Assembly (NCBI GenBank): GCA_905331475.1
Contig: CAJNYU010000185.1
Location: forward strand, 124,001 to 188,000
Source of the DNA: Rotaria socialis
Lineage: Eukaryota; Rotifera; Eurotatoria; Philodinida; Philodinidae
Direction of reading: 5' to 3'
Length of the DNA: 64,000 nt
Position 1 is the stretch's first letter; every line of letters starts with the position of its first letter. This document shows positions 58,224 through 64,000 of this stretch, in pieces. The position numbers were made by a program, and so were the translations under genes. The notes under the pieces are model-generated. The model saw nothing but the letters and a program-made list of their open reading frames with translations, was not told where the DNA came from and did not search any database.

Positions 58224-59356
58224 TAGAGGCGGCGCCAGGAATTCAGACTAGGGTGGGCTCAGACCCTTCGAATTTTTACCAGGGTGGGCTCGAACTACCT
58301 TAGTTTTGAAAACTGAAAAAATGAATGGAAAATTTGTCGAATTTTTGGATCAGTCAAAACTGTTGCTTATTCCATGCTAAATAGTTCGCATGAATGTATA
58401 GAAGGTTTGGAGTAGTTTTTGATCGGGGTTGCCACACCTTCCGCTTTTTCACTAAAAACAAACTTTCTTTTTTTATTGAACAATTCTGCGTACAAGAAAC
58501 TAGATAAGATGCTACTCGATGAAAGTTTCTTAGGAAATTATTTTCTAACTCATAATTTTCTTGAATTATAGTAAAACTTGCGCTTCGCACAATAGATTTT
58601 CCAATAGATTTTTCCGTTAAAACACTTCCGCTTCATTTTGGCTTCCAATACGAAATGCGTTCTCCTTGACTTGAAATGCTATTAAATAACAGAAAATTTC
58701 TTTCGAGTTCTTGTTCATCTGCTAATATAATAGATGAAACCGAAGTCATACTCGATCGCTGTATGTAAGAAATAATACTTTTCTCTTGGTTTTGTGAAAA
58801 GCAAGCATTATTTTTTGACAGCGTATGTTTTTCGGGCAAACCTTTTATCTTGTGTGCCAAAAAGGAATCATCTTCGGCGTGTATATGAAAGGTAAAATAT
58901 ATAATTTCTCATATTGCTGTGAAAACTGGGTTAAAATGTTTTTGATTCCACACTATTCGCATAAACTTTCAAAGCCCTGTGTTAAAAAGGTGCTGCCTTC
59001 AGTGGCATATTCACTTCGTAAACTCGTGAACTGATAGTTCCAATACCGTCATTTCAGTATTACAGAAGGAATATTTTTGGAAAGATAAAAAATTTTTCGA
59101 AACAGCAGCTTTCCACTTTTTCCCGCTATTTGCCGCTTTTTGGATCTGATGAGGTGGCAACCCTGTTTTCAATCGTCATCCAATAGAAAATACGTAAGAA
59201 TCTTTCTTTATCTTTATCTTTATCATAGCTAGCAGTCGTATGCTGGGGCATCACTTGTATAAAATGATCATCGATTTTTTCAGAAACCTTAAAAAATTTC
59301 TTGGTGGGCTCAAAACATTTTAGGGTGGGCTTAGCCCACCCCTGGCGCCGCCACTA
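58224..59356. mobile_element. non-autonomous hAT element with 8-bp target duplication
   Basis: Termini read TAGAGGCGGCGCCAGG on the left and, inverted, TAGTGGCGGCGCCAGG on the right. Both have AGGGTGGGCT-type subterminal words. The flanks are identical CAGAGGGG at 58216-58223 and 59357-59364, an 8-bp target duplication as made by hAT transposases. No intact transposase is encoded; minus-strand frames at 58354-58590 and 58633-58860 may be remnants. Confidence 0.85.
58434..59165. mobile_element. inner hAT-like element nested in the previous one
   Basis: The left end is CGGGGTTGCCAC and the right end, inverted, CAGGGTTGCCAC, a common hAT terminus. Flanking octamers TTTTTGAT and TTTTCAAT match at 6 of 8 positions, consistent with an aged target duplication. 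CCGCTTTTT words lie near both ends in inverted order. Confidence 0.65.
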
Positions 59357-60830
59357 CAGAGGGGGAGGGTGCATTGGGCAATTGCCCAACGAATTTTTCA
59401 GATGATGACATTTGTCCAATGCCAAAAGTTTTGACACGACTGCATTTTTGAAGATCACACTGACGTTTTATTAATAAATAGCTGCTTATCGCCATTCAAT
59501 CAATCCACTTAAAAGGATCGATTGAGATTTGTTTCATTAAAGTAATAAACATAATGATTATATTGCTGTTACATTTTTCGGTCAAGACTCCTTGTTCTAC
59601 TCAGCATGGCTGATGTAAAATACTGGTGGATTCTCATGTATTTTCCTGAATATATAAGATTATTTAGAATGTAAATAACTGAAATTATCTGGGAGTAACA
59701 CTGCTGAAATAAGTAATGGCATGACTCGCGCAACTTAAGAATTAAATACTTAAAGGAACTAGCTGAGAATTTAAAGAAAAAACAATTGAATGCATAAATG
59801 AAGAGCAAAGTTGCACCTGGTAGGACCTTTTCTTTAGCGACATAGTTTGAGAAGGTCGAGTGTTATTTCAGCATAAGTCATTACTCATATTTTTTTACCT
59901 GATATCAAGAAAATCAACTCCTCGATTAGTCATATCCATCTTGAAATCAATGCAATAATGGAATAATATTTATTATAGAGCATTTTTTTACTGTCGATTT
60001 CGATGTATTTTTACACTTAACGTCTTTTAGTGAACAGAAAACTATATAGCACTATAAATTCTACGTTGCCTTTTTTTGGACTTTATTAATTATTCGTTAG
60101 ATATAGACATCGATCGGTAGTGTCACATGCAATCCACTTTCGTAATCGTTCATTGTTTTTGAAATTTGTGGGAAATCTATCTTCGAAATGCTATGGTCAG
60201 TACAAGAAAACTATGAAAAATACAATCTTGAAGAGTTCTCTAGTTTCTTATGACAGCATAAATTGAGATGATCGTGGGTCACTGAAATACACCAAGAATT
60301 TAATGAGGAATTTTGATGATATATACTAGTTGTATCCTTCTCTTCCAACGTTAATTACCTTTGACGTCAATAAAAAGTGTTTGATGTAGGAAATAAATAT
60401 TCTTACAAGCTAGATTTTCAGGAAAAGGCACGACAGTTTGAAAAATTTTCATACTTGTCAGTATAAAATAAGGTTGCAGAGGTTGCTAAGTATATGGTCC
60501 GATGAACAGTTCTCTACTTATTATGATCAGACCTAGTGTCTATCGTTATTTCCTACAATTATAGCTTTGCATATTTACACTTCTTTTTTAAATAAAATTT
60601 TAAAATACTTAAAAGCTGAAGGTTACATTTGTGAAACAGTGCCAGAAAAGTGCCAGAAATCTTCTTAGTCAAAAGTAACAAATTTCACCTTGATAAACAT
60701 AACGTTTTTTGAAGACAATAAATTTTAAAAAGTGTCGCCCAATAGATTAATGATTACCCCTTATTGCCCAATACTCAAAACAATTTTGCTGGGAAATAGC
60801 CCATGGCTCAAAAATTCCTGGACGCCACTG

Positions 60831-62754
60831 TTCACAGCAAATGAATAATCATTTTTTAAGATTTATCGTGAGATCCGTTGCTTTTCAAAAGGCACACGTT
60901 TCTCTCGAATAAATTTTGTTTTTTATCTCGATAAATTGGAAACTTTCTCTCTGCATTGATCAGCCAACGATAGTTAAAATAAAATAGAAAATCAGCCATT
61001 ATCAAATTTAGAACTACGAGAATTCTATCGATGTTTATCAACAGCTTTCTAAGGAATGACATCTTTTGATCGTTTTATTATCTGAATGATTTATTATCTA
61101 TTTCTTTTTCGAAATCTTGTTCCATACTATTGGGATACAAAAAAAAACAGATATCTGAATAGGCGTTCTGGAATATTTTTATTATATGGTCAACTCTGTT
61201 TTTCTCTATACGACAGATCATTTCTATCAAATCAGGAATGTTAAGAGAGACTTTTTGAGTACATCAACAATCACCATAGCCAGGTGAATTTTTTCCCCTT
61301 GAAACTAGTTTTATTCGATTCTCTGCGCAAAACTAAGTATAGAACTTTTTACTGAATTTCGGAAGTGTTGAATATTCTGAGAAAATTAGTTCTTTTAAAA
61401 ATATTATGAAAAAATCACAAGAGTCAATCTATAAATACGCTAAGAATAGGAATAGCATAATCAAGTGTCACTCTATTTCTATTCATTTGATGATATATAT
61501 CGAAAAATCTCTGACCAAAATTTTAGAAAAAAAATGTTTTCATACCGACGTATATGTTTTTTATGAAACAAACTATTTTCAGTTTGTTAAAAATCCACAC
61601 CTTAGTTAATTGTAATGTTGGAGCAAAGGATTTTGTTAATCTATTTCACTCGTTTTGTTTAGCTGCTTCATCAATATGGATTTTTCTTAGTGATTGCTTG
61701 ATCAATATATTGGTTGGTATCATTGCGAATATGGTTGTAGACTATATTGTAGATCATATGACAACAAGAAACACATTGGAAGTCTCTTTTTATTGTTCTA
61801 TATTGATATTGCTGCTTTTTGTTTTTAAACACTAAACTTGTTAACATCATAATAGTAAATGAAGTGAGAATTAGAGCTCTTTGTCTTTTTTCTTGTAGTT
61901 TTCTTTTCTTTTCTTGCTCTTGTCTTAATGCTTTTCTATTTTTTTATCTCATCGTTAGTACCCAAGGGGGAAACTACTGATTGAACTCAGCTGAAAGTCA
62001 AAATAAATCACCCAAACTCAAAACTAGTAGTTTCCTCCTTCCAGCGATTTCCCGTGTTTTCCGGTCGTTTCCCGCCGTACCACCACGACCTGGGTAATCA
62101 TCAATGAATAAGCATATGGTGTCAACAGAATACATGGGTGGAATGTTTATGTTGGATTCCGTTAAAATCCGACACTGGGACCTATCGAATTCCAACACTA
62201 GGGTTCCGATCGTAGGTCCCACACCCTGATACCGATAGGATTTCGTCGGTTTAATGAAATTCATACTATATCCGATAAGATTCCGACACGAATCCCATAG
62301 GATCCTACTATCGGAATCATTCTCCTGGGTACAAAACATTATTTCAGGATTTTAGTTATGCTTCATAGAGTATGTTGAATTTACTTTGACTATTAACTTT
62401 AAAGTTTATCTTTTGAATAGAATTGTTAGAACAATAGTCGAATGTAAGAATCTATAGTTGTTCCAAACTGGATTGTATCAAGCGATGAATTTAAAGCTAA
62501 TTGTGACTTTAACCGACAGTACATCTATCTTTCAATCAAAATGGATAAAAGTCTTTATCTTGTCATGCACACAAACAATATCATTTCTGTTATGTGTATT
62601 TTTCCTCTCAACTACCACATTATATGTTAAATAAAAGAAGTTGATCAATTTCACCGACTGTTTGTTTGTAATGAATATAAAAATTTACGATTTTCTTTGA
62701 GAAAACAAAACCACTTTCATTATTATTATTCGATTAAGTCAATCATTGAATCGA
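60831..62754. other. gene-poor region
   Basis: 1.9 kb of mostly AT-rich sequence. A 93-codon plus frame at 61554-61835 has hydrophobic stretches but no recognisable family or good context. It also contains the CCTGGGTA repeat at 61960-62332. Confidence 0.5.
61960..62332. repeat. repeat related to the MITE at 16025
   Basis: TACCCAAGG near 61962, CGACCTGGGTA at 62088-62098 and CTCCTGGGTA ending near 62331 echo the MITE termini at 16025-16362. Between them lie several CCGATAGGATTTCG and GATTCCGAC words. An inner hairpin (AGGGGGAAACTACT and AGTAGTTTCCTCCT) occupies 61967-62040. The structure looks composite, so single-element borders cannot be fixed. Confidence 0.5.
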
Positions 62755-64000
62755 TTAAAAAGAACATGTCATATTTTGTAAATGCCATGATTGTGAATCT
62801 CGTCCAAGAGCACAATATTCGCTGTCAAGTCGCATTATTGTACCATCAAGACAAATACGATTATTGCACTGCGATACCGCTTTTATATTCCATACATTGG
62901 ATGACAGAATGTAATCTCCTCCTTGACTATGTCCATTATCATTTCCTGGAATAAGTGTAGCTTGAAGAGTAATACAAAATGAAATATTTTTACGTTCATT
63001 TAAAACAACAAGATCAATAAGACATAAATCATTAATAGTTCCTTTAGAAAGACTAGTTTTCCAATTGAATTTTGGTAAATCTTCTAACTCAGGTCCCAGG
63101 TCTTGTGTCATATCAGTTGAACGTATTAATTCAATCATCGGAGTACTGGACAATTTTAAGCGACAATTGAGAAAACGATGTCGAAGAAAAATTGTGGTCA
63201 TATTTCGAAAACAAATAAAAACGGATACTTCAAGATCATTCGATTTTGGAAAATGATTCGGATTAATTATTTGAGATAATGGCTGATTATTTATTGAATT
63301 TGTTGTACGAAGACCAGTGAAAAAAAGTTCATGAAAAGACAAATAATTAATATTAAAAACAATGAAGGCAAATGATTTATCTTGTTCATAAGTAGCAAGC
63401 AAGAAATCATCTTCATTGGGTAATTTTGATATACAAATGGGTGATTTAATATCCTTTGTTAATGATATCAATTTTGTTTTAATTATATTCCAATCGAATT
63501 TATATTCACGTAATAAAGATTGAATTTGTTGTGTATGTTGAATAGGTTTTTCTGTTATGTCAGCTAATTGTTCATTGGATCTTGGCAAACGCAGACGATT
63601 GGGACGTGTATTTATATTGATTGAAACAATAGAGAAAAGACGAAGAAAATGTACACGAGTTAAAAATTCTGGCATGGTGATTTCAAACCAACGCATTGAC
63701 ATACTTGTCTCAAAAAATTTGATTGTATCATATTTTTGAGACCATATTATATTATGTTTATCATCACAAAAAGCAAGAAGAAAATTGAATTGACTTGAAA
63801 ATTTATTGAATGTTTTTTGATAATCAGGAATACCTGTGTAAGATTTTAATACATCGAATTTAAGTGGGAATAGAGATTTTAATTGAGTTTTTATTTGTTG
63901 ATTTAAATAGTTTTGTATTTGTTGTTTACTTGTTGAAGTTGATGCTACTTGATGAAGACCATAGGAAAGTGCTAATGAATGCCAGAGACTTTTGTCTTGT
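62755..64000 (-). CDS. large unrecognised protein, C-terminal part
   Basis: One open frame runs from the window edge to TAA at 62755, at least 415 residues with no intron. The 5' end is outside. It reads as a real soluble protein: evenly mixed composition with helical segments such as IQNYLNQQIKTQLKSLFPLK, FLTRVHFLRLFSIVSI and QIQSLLREYKFDWNIIKTKL. Later segments look strand-like (FAFIVFNINYLSFHELFF, SVFICFRNMTTIFLRHRFL, NISFCITLQATLIPG). No membrane span or repeats. The size and alternating helix/strand pattern suggest a big scaffold subunit. I considered Mediator subunits but no signature is certain. A trailing Cys-containing segment (CNNRICLDG, LQNMTCSF) closes it. Confidence 0.75.
   Translation of the reverse strand, partial: QDKSLWHSLALSYGLHQVASTSTSKQQIQNYLNQQIKTQLKSLFPLKFDVLKSYTGIPDYQKTFNKFSSQFNFLLAFCDDKHNIIWSQKYDTIKFFETSMSMRWFEITMPEFLTRVHFLRLFSIVSININTRPNRLRLPRSNEQLADITEKPIQHTQQIQSLLREYKFDWNIIKTKLISLTKDIKSPICISKLPNEDDFLLATYEQDKSFAFIVFNINYLSFHELFFTGLRTTNSINNQPLSQIINPNHFPKSNDLEVSVFICFRNMTTIFLRHRFLNCRLKLSSTPMIELIRSTDMTQDLGPELEDLPKFNWKTSLSKGTINDLCLIDLVVLNERKNISFCITLQATLIPGNDNGHSQGGDYILSSNVWNIKAVSQCNNRICLDGTIMRLDSEYCALGRDSQSWHLQNMTCSF

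Larger units (their letters stand above)
58204..60830. mobile_element. possible outer hAT-like element (host of nested insertions)
   Basis: The left end CAAGGGCGTAGGCAG and the right end, read inverted, CAGTGGCGTCCAGGA are similar. Both look like hAT termini of the CAGTGGCGTA type. The left-end sequence is interrupted by the element at 58224-59356 and resumes as GAGGGTGCATTGGGCAATTG. No matching target duplication was seen and no transposase remains, so the outer limits are tentative. Confidence 0.45.

Noticed and set aside
61554..61835. 93-codon frame with hydrophobic segments
   Set aside because: No conserved motif, no splice or promoter context; hydrophobicity is expected from T-rich DNA.
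1..64000. tRNA and rRNA genes, CRISPR arrays
   Set aside because: No A/B-box plus cloverleaf candidate or rRNA core sequence was noticed by eye, and CRISPR is not expected in this eukaryotic sequence; a covariance scan was not possible.

Overview
The window is eukaryotic, AT-rich and gene-dense. Most introns are 45-80 bases with GT-AG ends. I infer an invertebrate, most likely a bdelloid rotifer. The reasons are the intron style, a signal-peptide-bearing late embryogenesis abundant (LEA) protein like those described from bdelloids, an intron-poor bacterial-type esterase, and decayed mariner and hAT-like DNA transposons. There is one 100-N assembly gap (13868-13967) and one stray N (55028).

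Layout: U2A' spliceosomal protein, 3' end (1-713, +). A broken chitin-synthase-like gene (1471-3186, +). A small secreted protein (4489-5075, +). Tafazzin (7294-8609, -). ERp29 (8972-10163, -). An ER-entry LEA protein with apparent frameshifts (10803-12167, -). A repeat-rich island at 12.4-16.6 kb holds a hairpin element, a dead mariner transposase, the gap, tandem repeats and two inverted-repeat elements. Then a CBM-like plus esterase protein with a 2.3-kb intron (17207-20653, -), CDC27/APC3 (21225-26808, -), DNAJC22/wurst (27082-29729, -), a type-II membrane protein with an 8-Cys EGF-like tail (32437-33458, +) and an Mps1/TTK-like kinase domain protein (34221-35172, +). A GRAF-type BAR-PH-RhoGAP-SH3 protein follows (36783-42637, -) with a repeat in one intron, then ribosomal protein eL6 (44980-47133, +), an ankyrin protein (47627-48883, +), a sterol C14-reductase family enzyme (49029-50132, +) and a 7TM-like receptor (50200-51144, -).

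The last 13 kb is mostly transposon debris. It holds an almost perfect 86-bp inverted repeat (54942-55305), a truncated frameshifted gene fragment, a 67-residue gene in three exons (56884-57676, -) and nested hAT-like insertions (58204-60830), one with an exact 8-bp target duplication. The 3' part of an unrecognised large gene ends the window (62755-64000, -).

The genes are mostly unrelated housekeeping functions: splicing, cardiolipin remodelling, ER folding, anaphase, translation. The notable juxtapositions are two ER-directed protective proteins side by side (ERp29 and the LEA protein), and two genes whose sequence or architecture recalls bacterial homologues (esterase, sterol reductase). 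All family names come from reading translated sequence against remembered family features; no database search was run.
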